Shown here: in pieces, positions 52,264 to 61,400 of the stretch
How positions within the stretch are numbered: position 1 is the stretch's first letter
Layout of the letters: each line of letters starts with the position of its first letter
Origin: Salibacterium aidingense DSM 18341
GTDB taxonomy: Bacteria > Bacillota > Bacilli > Bacillales > Marinococcaceae
Assembly (NCBI RefSeq): GCF_000429685.1
Contig: NZ_AUCI01000003.1
Span: 1 to 64,000, forward strand
Length of the DNA: 64,000 nucleotides
Reading direction: 5' to 3'
Notes under the pieces: generated by a model
The model's input: the letters and a program-made list of their open reading frames with translations, nothing else
Databases searched by the model: none
What the model was told of the DNA's origin: nothing
Program-made: the position numbers and the translations under genes

Positions 52264-55097
52264 ATTTTGTAGTCGAATCCTTTCTCCGTATAAAAAGGAA
52301 GAAACAAATCTGCTGGTTTTTCCTCCTCTTTTTCCATGACCTCCTCCTGCCCTTCCTCCGCAGGAGGCGTCATCGGCTGATACTGTATATCATAAATGTT
52401 ATAGCCGAGATCACTTATCGATTCGGTCGTTTGTTCCACCAGCGGTTCCATCGTCTCTTTGAAGTCCGGTTCATCGTTTTTCAATGTGACAGAAAGCTGC
52501 CGGTCTGCAGCCTGCACCATAATTCCGGTTTCCCCAAGTGATGGGGTTTCAATGAGGAAATACAAATGACAATTTTCCCAGTCCAGCTGCCCTTCTTCCT
52601 GCCTGGACTGAACATAAACCTGTAACTGTTCGAGCTTATCCTTCAACGGAACAGGAAGGTTAAAAAGGAGCTGCTGGACGTTATTTCCCTGATCTGATTT
52701 ACTCATAAGCTGCTGACCGGTAACATTCGCCAGGCTTTGGCTGGTTTTTTGTTGTAATGTACTTCCTCCCTCCTCCCTTTTTAATAAATGAAGAAGGGCT
52801 TCTTTCATGTTCTGCTGCTGGGAGCCGGTTTGTCCCTGTTGTTCTTTTCCGCCCGAAGCAAGGTTTTGAGCAATTTCTGTTTCTCTGTTAAGGCCGAGAG
52901 AACGGACAAGCTCAAACAACTGTCGTGACGAGGGCTCCTGCGTCACAGCTCTCGATTGATCCGCAGCCTGCTGCAAAGCACCCTGCCTGCTTTTATCGAT
53001 GGCCATGCTTTCTTCTCTTGTTATTACATGTTTCACTTTCTGTTCGGACGCTTTAAATTCCATTGCCTCCACTGATTGCTGCACGTCTTTTATTATCTTC
53101 AGGGCTGCCTGATTCTGGCCTTTTGAAAGCATGTTTTTTGCTTCTGCCAATTGACTGCTGGCCTGCAGCATTTTCCGTTCGGTCTTCATATCCGTAAAAA
53201 GCATGAAATCACTGCGCAGGATGGAGCGGTCCAGTTTTTTTATCGCTGCTTCGAGAACCTGCTTCGCCTGTGGAGCAGACTGTCTTTCCTGTTCCACCAT
53301 TTTTGCTGCCTGATCCAGCTGTTTTACGGTATTTTGTCTCAGCTGCTTAAAATCATCCGTGACCCTCACCATGCGATCCGTTATTTTCGTTTCAAGCATT
53401 TGCTTTGCTTCAAAAGGCGGTACGGTCTGCTGGGTTTCATTTAATGCATAAGAAGCACCGGGATTCATAAAGCTCTGCCTGTTCTGAACAGACTCTCCGG
53501 TCTGCCCCGCTTGTCTCATGTCCTGAAGGATTTGATCGACAGCCTGTCGGGAAGCCATTTCCTTTCCATTTCTCAAGAGTTCTTCTGCTTCGGCCATTTG
53601 GCCGGATACCTGCTTTTGTATGGTTTCTGGCAGAAAACCGGAAAGGTCGGTTTTCATTTTCTGCATCACGTTCTCCATGTCAGGATCTTCCTGAAGGCTG
53701 TTCCATACTTTCGATAACGCATTTTGAAGGAAGGTACCCTGAGGCCCTCCTGTCTCCCCTGTTCTTGAAGAAAGCGTACGGTCCAGCGAATTCATAAGTT
53801 GTTGTTTCCCAGCTTCATCCAACTGTTGGAGCTGGGAAACTAATTTCAGAATACGTTCTGCTTCTTTTCCGTGAATGCCGTTTTCCTGCAAAAGCTGTTT
53901 TATTTCCTGGTGGGCTGCGCTTGAACTTCCAAGTTTCTCCTGTATACGCTGAATCTGGTTCAGCAAGTCCCCCGCCGCCGACTGCTTGTTGGAGGAGGGC
54001 GGTGAAAGCAGCTGTTCCAATTGTCTGCGTGCTTCCTTCCCGCTGCCATTCTGAAGCTGTTGTTCCACTTTATCCAATTGTTGTTCCGCTGCTTGTTTGA
54101 CAGTCTTATCCACACTGGCCTCGGAAAGTACTTCTCTGGCTTTTTGGATAACTTCCTCCACAGGCTTCCCATTTTTTAATTGCTGGTGCAGTTCTTGAAA
54201 AGTTTTTTCCAGCCCCCCCGGGGAACCTGTGGGGCCGGTGGATTTGGAATGAACGGTCTGCAATGCCTTCTCAAGCCGTTCTTTTCCTGTGTTCGTCAAG
54301 TGTTCTGCCTCTTTTACCGCTTTTTCAATCCGTGCCGCTTCTTCTTTCGGTAAATCAGGGTGATTAAGGAGCTGTTTTTTCACAGAGGTGACGGCTTTTT
54401 CCAAAGATCCTCCATTTTGCAGCTTCCTGCGGATATCATCCGCTATTTCTTTGACCCCGTCTTCTGCGCTTCCAGAAGTCTTTAACGCATTTTTTACCGC
54501 AGCTGTTATATCTGTATTTTCCTTATTGGAGACAGAGGTCCCGGGTTTTGTAAGATCATTTATAAAATCAATCGAACTCTTACGATGAAGCCCTTCATGT
54601 ATATGCTGCAGATTTGTATTGTTTATTTTAACCCCTTTTGCTGATGCTGCCCGGATCGTGTTTTGTTTTTGTTCCTGGGTTCCGGTCGATTGTTCTATAA
54701 ATCGCTGCACCGAGGCTGCTGTATCCTTTGTCAGGGGCGATCCGGCCTGAAGCATTGTTTTCGCCGCACTTGTCATTGCATTGGATGGCCGCTGGATCCC
54801 GAGATTTTTTAAAATCCCGGAAATATCAAGGGAACTCCCTGTCCTGGTGCCGGCATTCTGCTGCAGGGCTCTCACCTGAAGGACACCTTCTTTATTTCCA
54901 GTAACCTGAAAAGCCACTTGATTCTGACGCGGCATCGCGCCTTCAAAAGAAGCTTTTATTTTTCCGCCCCGAAGCCCCAGTACGGCCTGTTTACTATCGC
55001 TTCTCTCTAAAATCCGGGCGCGATAGACTTCCCCTTCCTGCATCCGCATCGAAGATGTCTGGGTTTGTTTTGAGGGCATGTATGTATTTACTTGCAT
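52260..55097 (-). CDS. Very long FliK-like/YlqG-type protein
   Basis: This is an approximately 945-residue protein rich in Gln, Glu and Lys. An N-terminal region to about residue 90 resembles YlqG, and a long series of helical, coiled-coil repeats fills about 130-680, with recurring units such as LQNGGSLEKAVTSVKKQL and LKNGKPVEEVIQKAREVL. The C-terminal region near 840-920 (HLYFLIETPSLGETGIMVQAADRQLSVTLKNDEP) resembles the FliK hook-length domain. Relatives in Bacillus are about 500 residues, so the repeats have expanded. I start at 55097 (MQVNTYMPSK), where a GGGGTG motif lies upstream; a frame from 55139 adds 14 charged residues. Confidence 0.78.
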   Translation of the reverse strand: MQVNTYMPSKQTQTSSMRMQEGEVYRARILERSDSKQAVLGLRGGKIKASFEGAMPRQNQVAFQVTGNKEGVLQVRALQQNAGTRTGSSLDISGILKNLGIQRPSNAMTSAAKTMLQAGSPLTKDTAASVQRFIEQSTGTQEQKQNTIRAASAKGVKINNTNLQHIHEGLHRKSSIDFINDLTKPGTSVSNKENTDITAAVKNALKTSGSAEDGVKEIADDIRRKLQNGGSLEKAVTSVKKQLLNHPDLPKEEAARIEKAVKEAEHLTNTGKERLEKALQTVHSKSTGPTGSPGGLEKTFQELHQQLKNGKPVEEVIQKAREVLSEASVDKTVKQAAEQQLDKVEQQLQNGSGKEARRQLEQLLSPPSSNKQSAAGDLLNQIQRIQEKLGSSSAAHQEIKQLLQENGIHGKEAERILKLVSQLQQLDEAGKQQLMNSLDRTLSSRTGETGGPQGTFLQNALSKVWNSLQEDPDMENVMQKMKTDLSGFLPETIQKQVSGQMAEAEELLRNGKEMASRQAVDQILQDMRQAGQTGESVQNRQSFMNPGASYALNETQQTVPPFEAKQMLETKITDRMVRVTDDFKQLRQNTVKQLDQAAKMVEQERQSAPQAKQVLEAAIKKLDRSILRSDFMLFTDMKTERKMLQASSQLAEAKNMLSKGQNQAALKIIKDVQQSVEAMEFKASEQKVKHVITREESMAIDKSRQGALQQAADQSRAVTQEPSSRQLFELVRSLGLNRETEIAQNLASGGKEQQGQTGSQQQNMKEALLHLLKREEGGSTLQQKTSQSLANVTGQQLMSKSDQGNNVQQLLFNLPVPLKDKLEQLQVYVQSRQEEGQLDWENCHLYFLIETPSLGETGIMVQAADRQLSVTLKNDEPDFKETMEPLVEQTTESISDLGYNIYDIQYQPMTPPAEEGQEEVMEKEEEKPADLFLPFYTEKGFDYKI

Positions 55098-55203
55098 CCT
55101 TTCACCCCGTTTGCTTTCTCTATTCTTTTTATCGGTCAAAAGCCGGGAGTATTTTATCGTACCTTGGTACTAAAAAACCCGGGAATTACTATTTCCCGGG
55201 ATA

Positions 55204-56400
55204 TTATTTATTATCATGATTCCTTTGTCCTTTTTGAATAATATCATGTCCAAACTTTTCCTTTAATTGAGAAACGGTTTGTGTGATCTGCATCTCCTGG
55301 ATATCTTTTTGATAAGAAAACAAATCAAGCTGTTTGTATGCCTGAGTAACCGGTAAGACATTCAATCCTGTGACTCCTAAAAGTCTTACCGGCTTTGTGT
55401 TCCAGTATTTATCCAACAGCTCTGCAGCCTGTGTATTGATCTCTTCTTTGGAAAACATGGGATTAAGCAGCTGCCTGCTTCTAGTAATGGTCTGCCGGTC
55501 ACTGTATCTGATCGTAAGCTGAATATTGTTGGAACAGACTCCCTTCCGCTTCATTCTTTGTTCTACTTTTTCAGAGAGCTGGGCGATAATCTGCTTCAGT
55601 TCCTGTTTTTGAGTCACGTCGTAAGACATTGTCGTAGAATTCCCTACGCTTTTTACTTCTTGAGCTGCTTCTGGATCCACATCGCGGTCATCTACTCCAT
55701 TTGCACGCTCGTGAAGTTTTATTCCCATTACGCCAAATCGGTCTTTCAAAGTGAACTGGGACTGGGCAGCAAGCTCTCCAATCGTATGAATGTGAAGCCT
55801 CTTCAGCTTTTCTGCTGTTTTTTTACCAACGCCGTGCATTTCCCCCACTGGAAGAGGCCATAGTTTTTCCGGCAGCTCCCGTTTTCTTAATACCGTAATC
55901 CCAAGCGGCTTTTTCATATCACTCGCCATCTTAGCCAAAAACTTTCCAGGGGCTATGCCGATACTGGAAGGAAGGGCCAGTTCCCTTTGCAGTCGGTTTT
56001 GGATTTCAGATGCCATTTCCAGAATATTTCTTTCTTTAAAAGCGCTTGTAACATCCATAAATCCTTCATCAATGGAAACCGGCTCCACTAAATCCGTGTA
56101 TTCCTCCAGAAATTGAAACAATTGCGCAGAAGCTGCTCTATATTTTTCAAAATCTGGCTTCCGAATAATAAGACTGGGACATTTTTTCAATGCCTCCCAC
56201 ACCGGCATCGTTGTTTTCACGCCATATTCTCTTGCTTCATAACTAGCCGTCACAACGATTCCTTTTCGTTCCCGCGGGTTTCCTGCTATAGCTAGAGGTT
56301 TTCCTTTCAGGGATGGATCGTGATTTCTTTCCACACTGGCATAAAAACTGTTCATGTCTATGTGAAATATGATTTTCCCCTTCCATTCTGCTGCGTCCAT
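55204..56400 (-). CDS. dinB: DNA polymerase IV (DinB)
   Basis: This 398-residue Y-family polymerase starts with IIFHIDMNSFYASVERNHDPSLKGKPLAIAG. The second catalytic pair is in PVSIDEGFMDVT. Two helix-hairpin-helix segments lie near 175-205, and the little-finger domain covers about 235-350. It bypasses lesions and makes mutations under stress. Length and motifs are intact. Confidence 0.94.
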   Translation of the reverse strand: MDAAEWKGKIIFHIDMNSFYASVERNHDPSLKGKPLAIAGNPRERKGIVVTASYEAREYGVKTTMPVWEALKKCPSLIIRKPDFEKYRAASAQLFQFLEEYTDLVEPVSIDEGFMDVTSAFKERNILEMASEIQNRLQRELALPSSIGIAPGKFLAKMASDMKKPLGITVLRKRELPEKLWPLPVGEMHGVGKKTAEKLKRLHIHTIGELAAQSQFTLKDRFGVMGIKLHERANGVDDRDVDPEAAQEVKSVGNSTTMSYDVTQKQELKQIIAQLSEKVEQRMKRKGVCSNNIQLTIRYSDRQTITRSRQLLNPMFSKEEINTQAAELLDKYWNTKPVRLLGVTGLNVLPVTQAYKQLDLFSYQKDIQEMQITQTVSQLKEKFGHDIIQKGQRNHDNK

Positions 56401-56436
56401 CCTCTTCCCCTTTCTTAAAAAGCAGAAAAACCCCGC

Positions 56437-56934
56437 CTATGTGGTCTCAGACGATCTTGTCTTTCCCACCCAGTCTACAAATTCACGACCGTGAAAATAA
56501 AGATTGGCCTCTTTTAAAAAGTCATGAAAACTCTCCAGCATCGCTTCGCTGTCTGATTCTTTTTCTGCATAGACGGCTAAAAAATCAAATAAGCGGTGGT
56601 GTCTTTCTGCGGAAGCTTTTCTGGTTTCTTCTCCTTTTTCTGTTAACGAAACGTAGGATACTCGGAGGTCGGAGTCATTTTTTTCTACCTCGATTAATTT
56701 TTTCTCCCTCAGCCGTTTCATAATCTGCATGACGGTTGATAAGTCCCATAAGCCAAGGTCCGCCACCTGCGACATCGTAGCCTGGCCTTCTATGTATATA
56801 ATCCAGAGTATATGCTGCTCGGCCTGTGTGACTCCCAGCTCATTTGCCGCCTTTTGCCAGTCTTCTTCCATTACTTTTAAGACACCGCGGAATAAATTTA
56901 AATAGGAATGAAAATTCCACTGAACAGATTCCAT
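56437..56934 (-). CDS. MarR/HPr-type winged-helix regulator
   Basis: The protein has about 165 residues. A MarR fold with AEQHILWIIYIEGQATMSQVADLGLWDLSTVMQIMKRLREKKLIEVE as the helix-turn-helix and DLRVSYVSLTEKGEE as the wing resembles HPr (ScoC), a regulator of proteases and sporulation in Bacillus. The ATG at 56934 (MESVQWNF) has GGAGGAGA upstream; a frame from 57045 would overlap the peptidase gene. Targets are unknown. Confidence 0.8.
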   Translation of the reverse strand: MESVQWNFHSYLNLFRGVLKVMEEDWQKAANELGVTQAEQHILWIIYIEGQATMSQVADLGLWDLSTVMQIMKRLREKKLIEVEKNDSDLRVSYVSLTEKGEETRKASAERHHRLFDFLAVYAEKESDSEAMLESFHDFLKEANLYFHGREFVDWVGKTRSSETT

Positions 56935-57007
56935 ATTGTCTCTCCTCCAACTATCTATTGATTGCATTATACCAGCAATCCCCTTCCATAAAAAGGAATG
57001 TTTCAAA

Positions 57008-58135
57008 TCACCTGGTTGAAGAGACGGTTTCTTCAATAATAGCATCCATAAACTCCGTCAATTTTACTAATTCCCGAACCGGTATTTTTTCTTTGGTTGT
57101 ATGTATATTTTCATAGCCCACCGCTAAATTTACCGTTGGAATGCCGTATCCGCTTATGATATTGGCGTCACTTCCGCCGCCGCTGCGAAGCAGTTTGGCT
57201 TCCAGACCCATTTTTTTGGCTGCTTTGCCGGCTAAAGCGACCACATTATCATCTTCGCTGAGTTTATACCCTGTATACATAATGGTGACCTCGATTTCTG
57301 CTGACGATCCCATGTTTTCCGCTGTTTTTTGAATGGATGATTTCATTTTATCCACCTGATTATCCAGTTTTTTTCTATCCAGCGAGCGGGCTTCTGCAAG
57401 AATATGGACTTCATCGCACACAACGTTGGTTTGCGATCCCCCTTCAAACCGCCCAATATTGGCTGTGGTTTCCGAATCAATCCGTCCGAGCGGCATGTCA
57501 GCCAAAGCTTTTGCCGCCACCGTAATCGCGGATATGCCTTTTTCCGGGGCCAGTCCTGCATGAGCCGTCTTTCCATTCACCTTTATCTGTAATTTCGCCT
57601 GCGTTGGAGCTGCAACGATGAGATTGCCGACCTCTCCATCACTATCAAGCGCATAGCCGTAATCCGCGTGCAATAACGAATGATCAAGGGCTTTAGCACC
57701 TACCAGTCCGGATTCTTCTCCAACTGTGATTACAAATTGAATCGTACCGTGAGGTTTGTTATCTTCCTGAATGGAGCGGATACATTCAAGCATGGCGGCA
57801 ATCCCGGCCTTATCATCCGCCCCCAGAATCGTGGTCCCATCGGATTTAATATATCCATCTTCCAACAGCGGCTGCACGCCGGCTCCTGGCAGGACAGTAT
57901 CCATGTGGCTGGTAAAATAAATGATATCTGCTTTTTCTACATTGCCCTCCCACGTACAAATTAAATTGCCGGCACCATGGCCGGTCGCCTGCTTGGCGTC
58001 ATCTTCTTCCACATTTATCCCTAACGACTCAAATTTTGTTTTTAACACGGCTGCTATCTTCTCTTCGTTTTTTGTTTCTGAATCAATTTTCACTAATTCC
58101 ATCATTTCTTCTACGATTCTTTTTTCCTTTATCAT
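57008..58135 (-). CDS. M20-family peptidase, PepT-like (YqjE type)
   Basis: This 375-residue metallopeptidase carries the di-zinc motifs TSHMDTV (His, Asp), GADDKAG (bridging Asp), GEESG (catalytic Glu) and ALDSDGE, with the last His in YENIHTTKE. A lid or dimerisation domain occupies about residues 180-290. It probably hydrolyses tri- or dipeptides. In B. subtilis the related yqjE lies in the same neighbourhood as dinB (yqjH). Confidence 0.9.
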   Translation of the reverse strand: MIKEKRIVEEMMELVKIDSETKNEEKIAAVLKTKFESLGINVEEDDAKQATGHGAGNLICTWEGNVEKADIIYFTSHMDTVLPGAGVQPLLEDGYIKSDGTTILGADDKAGIAAMLECIRSIQEDNKPHGTIQFVITVGEESGLVGAKALDHSLLHADYGYALDSDGEVGNLIVAAPTQAKLQIKVNGKTAHAGLAPEKGISAITVAAKALADMPLGRIDSETTANIGRFEGGSQTNVVCDEVHILAEARSLDRKKLDNQVDKMKSSIQKTAENMGSSAEIEVTIMYTGYKLSEDDNVVALAGKAAKKMGLEAKLLRSGGGSDANIISGYGIPTVNLAVGYENIHTTKEKIPVRELVKLTEFMDAIIEETVSSTR

Positions 58136-58247
58136 TTTGCTCAGCCCCTTGTCTGCGTTTTAATAATAAATTCATAATTAAAGGTTGAGTATCGCGCTCA
58201 AGGCACGTACAATACTAAGAAAGAGTCCATATGTGGAGGGAAATCCA

Positions 58248-58340
58248 TTGCCAAAGAAGTTTCAAACCATCATTATCTATATTATGATCATAACATTAGT
58301 CGTTGGAAGTGTGCTTACTGGAGCAGCAACATTCTTCTAA
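58248..58340 (+). CDS. Stressosome-anchoring miniprotein Prli42
   Basis: This 30-residue protein starts at TTG (58248) with GGAGGG seven bases upstream and reads MPKKFQTIIIYIMIITLVVGS, a basic N-terminus followed by one membrane helix. Size, charge pattern and a Gly-Ala ending match Prli42, which tethers the stressosome to the membrane in Listeria and is conserved in Bacillaceae. It is too short for most gene finders. It is followed by a strong terminator and lies in the same neighbourhood as in Bacillus (near the L,D-transpeptidase and YqjA-type genes). Confidence 0.8.
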   Translation: MPKKFQTIIIYIMIITLVVGSVLTGAATFF

Positions 58341-58348
58341 ACTTATTT

Positions 58349-58382
58349 TTAAAAAGGCCCCTTTTCACGGGCCTTTCTTTTC
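58349..58382. terminator. Terminator between Prli42 and the L,D-transpeptidase gene
   Basis: AAAAAGGCCC pairs with GGGCCTTTCTTTT around a CTTTTCAC loop. With T runs on both strands it can serve both convergent genes. Confidence 0.88.
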
Positions 58383-58384
58383 TG

Positions 58385-58945
58385 TCAAAGCTGCTTGAGA
58401 TCCTCTTCCAGATACAGCGGTTTGGGAACGTGAAGCACTCCTCTTTCGCGGGCAATTTTTTCGATGGACCTGGGACTGCTTTCAATCCAGACTTTTACTC
58501 CGTTTTCGACCTTTTGAAATAGTTCATTTACTTCTTCGTTTCTCATTCTTACACAGCCGTTGGATACATATCGGCCGATCGATTCCGGTCTGTTCGTTCC
58601 ATGGATACCATATACCCGCCCGTTGGTATTATCTGCATCAAAACCGATCCATCTGCTTCCAAGCGGGTTATCCGGCGCTCCCCCTTTTTTGTCGGTTTTC
58701 CGATAATAAGGACGAACGGCTTTTACAATGATCGTAAACTCCCCTTCTGGTGTTAATTCTTCAGTTTTGCCTGTAGCTACGGGATAGATATCTTCCACGT
58801 AACCATCCTTCACGAACGCCAGCTTGTTGGTTTTTTTATTAATGATGACATATGGATCCCCCGAATCCGGCTGTGGATTTAATGGCCATAAAACAGAAAA
58901 TACAGCCAGAACAAGAAACATTGACCAGCCCTTCACATCTGCCAC
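58385..58945 (-). CDS. L,D-transpeptidase (YkuD family)
   Basis: This 186-residue exported enzyme has a hydrophobic signal segment at about residues 6-22. The YkuD domain has the motif His115-Gly-Thr followed by SNGCVRM with catalytic Cys131 and Arg133. It forms 3-3 cross-links or attaches proteins in peptidoglycan; Bacillus relatives are found in spores or in the cell wall. Its C-terminal 40 residues are charged and lack a LysM domain. Confidence 0.9.
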   Translation of the reverse strand: MADVKGWSMFLVLAVFSVLWPLNPQPDSGDPYVIINKKTNKLAFVKDGYVEDIYPVATGKTEELTPEGEFTIIVKAVRPYYRKTDKKGGAPDNPLGSRWIGFDADNTNGRVYGIHGTNRPESIGRYVSNGCVRMRNEEVNELFQKVENGVKVWIESSPRSIEKIARERGVLHVPKPLYLEEDLKQL

Positions 58946-58969
58946 ACCCCTTATACGCTATTTTTCATT

Positions 58970-59989
58970 TTACGTATTATTCCTCTTCTGCCGATCTCTA
59001 TTCAATCGTTTACCAGAAACCGTGCGCGTACGTTTAGGGTCCGGCTTGAATCTCTTTTTCGTTAACAAATACGCTTCGAGCTCATGGAGGATGTAAAAAA
59101 GGGAAGATCGGACTTCGAATTCTTCCCGAGTCTGCGGAAGTTCCATCTCCTGAATCTCTTTTTTTAAATCGTCCAGCCTGGCCAGAAAGTATCCCGCTGT
59201 GTTTCCCGGCGATACTCCCTCACTTAATTCGTGCAGGAATCTTCCCATTTTTTCGCCTTGAACGACCGTCCTATCCAAGGTGGATATAAAAGGAAGAATT
59301 CGTTTTATCACATCAAATTGTTTTTCTCTCATTTTAAAATAATGGTAAAAATAATCATCATTGCGCAGAAAATGATTCTCTATGTTTTTTAGAGCCATGC
59401 CTTTGCCTTTTTCAATAATGGCAGCAGCTTCTGCTATTTCTTTCCCATCCCATAAAATATCGCCATGCTGAAGGTATGCAGCGTATTCCTTCCAGATTTT
59501 GCGGAAACAGTCTTCCAGCCTGACCTGTTTCCAGGTCAAATCCTTTTCCCGGCTCGGCATATAGACATTCATAATTAATGCCACCCCTATACCAATACTT
59601 ATGATGAAAAGCTCATTAAGTAATATACCTGCCGAGATTTCCTCCAACGTATATAAGTGAAGCATAATAACAACACTGGTCACCACGCCTCGTTTCACGC
59701 CTATCGTCACTGCAGTGGGTATAAACAATAGGAATAAAATTGCGACAGACAATGGGTGATAGCCTAACAATTCGTAAATAAAGCCAGCAAACATCAGGCC
59801 GATGAGACAAGCTATTAACCTTTCCCACGAGGCACGAAGTGATTCTTTTTTAGTAACAGAGATACATAATACCGTGATAATCCCAGCGGATACATAAAAA
59901 TCGAGTTGAAACAACTGGGCCATGAAAATAGAAAGCGCGGCCCCCACTGAAGTCTTTACTGTCCGATAACCGATTCTCCAGCCACTCAT
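58970..59989 (-). CDS. Aromatic acid exporter family protein (YqjA-like, DUF939)
   Basis: This 339-residue protein has about five membrane helices in the N-terminal 140 residues (TVKTSVGAALSIFMAQLFQLDFYVSAGIITVL is typical) and a long cytoplasmic helical domain. The family is FUSC-like and is annotated as aromatic acid exporters, without good substrate data. It lies downstream of tRNA-Arg and next to the L,D-transpeptidase gene. Confidence 0.88.
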   Translation of the reverse strand: MSGWRIGYRTVKTSVGAALSIFMAQLFQLDFYVSAGIITVLCISVTKKESLRASWERLIACLIGLMFAGFIYELLGYHPLSVAILFLLFIPTAVTIGVKRGVVTSVVIMLHLYTLEEISAGILLNELFIISIGIGVALIMNVYMPSREKDLTWKQVRLEDCFRKIWKEYAAYLQHGDILWDGKEIAEAAAIIEKGKGMALKNIENHFLRNDDYFYHYFKMREKQFDVIKRILPFISTLDRTVVQGEKMGRFLHELSEGVSPGNTAGYFLARLDDLKKEIQEMELPQTREEFEVRSSLFYILHELEAYLLTKKRFKPDPKRTRTVSGKRLNRDRQKRNNT

Positions 59990-60204
59990 AAGAACTCCTT
60001 TTGCGCTGCGGCGTTTTAATTAAGAAAAAAAGGCTTGAAACGTTTTTTGCGTTCCGTCCTATGTATTTCGGGGTATCTGCTTCCTGCATCTGCAGCAGAC
60101 GGGACGAGACGAGACGGAAAATTCTGATGCGGGCTTCAACCTTCATAAAAAAACTACACATTTCTTCATGTGCAGCAGCATCTTCTATATATGGTATACA
60201 AAAT

Positions 60205-60279
60205 TGGCGCGCCTACCAGGATTCGAACCTGGAATACGAGAACCGGAATCTCGCGTGATATCCCTTTCACCATAGGCGC
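60205..60279 (-). tRNA. tRNA-Arg(CCG)
   Basis: On the minus strand the acceptor GCGCCTA pairs with TAGGCGC, the discriminator G is followed by an encoded CCA, and the T arm reads CCAGGTTCGAATCCTGG. The anticodon loop TTCCGGT between CGAGA and TCTCG gives anticodon CCG (codon CGG). The gene has 75 bases and no intron. Confidence 0.95.
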
Positions 60280-60374
60280 AATAATTAACTTCTCAAAACA
60301 TGACAATCACCATTGTATCGAAAGAATGGGAGCTCGTCAACACTATTGTAATATATTAATGGAAAAAGGAACCT

Positions 60375-60740
60375 TTAGGCCTTTTTCTCATTCGGTCCCT
60401 CTTCCAGCATATTATTAAAATGTTCTTCAATCTGATCCTGATCATACCCCAGTTGATGAAGCATTTTTGTAAAATGCTGGGCATATAGTTTTGTACGCTC
60501 TTGCATTTTTTTATATTTCTTTCGTTCTGTGTTATTTTTGGTAGTCTGGCCTCTGTTTTCCGCATTGGACATAATACTTTCTACTACAAACAGGGATTTC
60601 CATAGTTCCTGTTCTTCCGGAGCTTGCTGCTGGTTGTCCAAATAATGAATCACACTCTGATAGTAATCACGGAATTCGTCAAAGCCGATTTCTTCTTCCA
60701 TGTTCAAATATTCCTGCACCTGATTATAAAACGCGTCCAT
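60375..60740 (-). CDS. Unknown small acidic helical protein
   Basis: I do not recognise this 121-residue protein. It is predicted all-helical and rich in Glu, Gln and Asn (MDAFYNQVQEYLNMEEEIGFDEF), with a second half ERKKYKKMQERTKLYAQHFTKMLHQLGYDQDQIEEHF. No signal peptide or membrane helix. I choose the ATG at 60740 with AAAGGACGG upstream over an in-frame ATG at 60773. It lies between bacilliredoxin and tRNA-Arg. Confidence 0.72.
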   Translation of the reverse strand: MDAFYNQVQEYLNMEEEIGFDEFRDYYQSVIHYLDNQQQAPEEQELWKSLFVVESIMSNAENRGQTTKNNTERKKYKKMQERTKLYAQHFTKMLHQLGYDQDQIEEHFNNMLEEGPNEKKA

Positions 60741-60800
60741 TCCTATTCCGTCCTTTATGTATATTGGAAACAAGAAACATTATACCATAAGGAATAGAAC

Positions 60801-60851
60801 AAAAGTCAAGCTCCATGTCACAGAAATTGTACGTTCCGTGACATGGAGCCT
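60801..60851 (-). terminator. Terminator of the bacilliredoxin gene
   Basis: GCTCCATGTCAC pairs with GTGACATGGAGC on the minus strand around a 16-base loop, followed after TTGAC by TTTTG. The long perfect stem is convincing; the T run is short. Confidence 0.78.
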
Positions 60852-60860
60852 GAAGTCTTT

Positions 60861-61283
60861 TTAACAATGTTCATCAAATGCTTTTTCCAGTTCCTGTACC
60901 ACTTCTATTGGTTCGTGCCCTTCTATTTCATGGCGTTCTACCATTCTCTGAATCTTACCATCCTTAATCAATGCGAAGGAAGGAGATGACGGAGCGTATC
61001 CTGTGAAATAAGATCTTGCTGTGTCCGTTGCTTCTTTATCCTGTCCGGCAAAGACGGTAACAAAACGGTCCGGCTTCTTCTCATAGTTTTTCATATAAGC
61101 GGCGGCAGGACGGGCAATCCCACCGGCACAACCGCATACGGAATTTACCATAACCAAAGTGGTGCCTTCCTGGGACAATGTCTCTTCTACTTCCTCGGGA
61201 GTGCCTAACGGGGTATATCCGGCTTCTTCCATTTCCTGTCTCGCTGTATTAACTACGTCATTAACATAGAAATTAAAATCCAA
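60861..61283 (-). CDS. brxB: Bacilliredoxin BrxB (YqiW-like)
   Basis: This 140-residue thioredoxin-fold protein carries Cys50-Gly-Cys52 in [16 protein letters not shown]. It removes bacillithiol from S-bacillithiolated proteins. It starts at TTG (61283) with GAAAGGATG upstream. The overall sequence is closer to YqiW than to YphP, and the position next to the bkd operon is the same as in B. subtilis. Confidence 0.92.
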   Translation of the reverse strand: MDFNFYVNDVVNTARQEMEEAGYTPLGTPEEVEETLSQEGTTLVMVNSVCGCAGGIARPAAAYMKNYEKKPDRFVTVFAGQDKEATDTARSYFTGYAPSSPSFALIKDGKIQRMVERHEIEGHEPIEVVQELEKAFDEHC

Positions 61284-61400
61284 CTTTTATCATCCTTTCT
61301 TTTACGATTCTTTGTTCATCTTTTATTGTACCGAAAAACAGGAAACATGCACAAGTAACCGGCTTCTTGTTTTATTGCTTAACGGCCTATTCCGCCTGTT

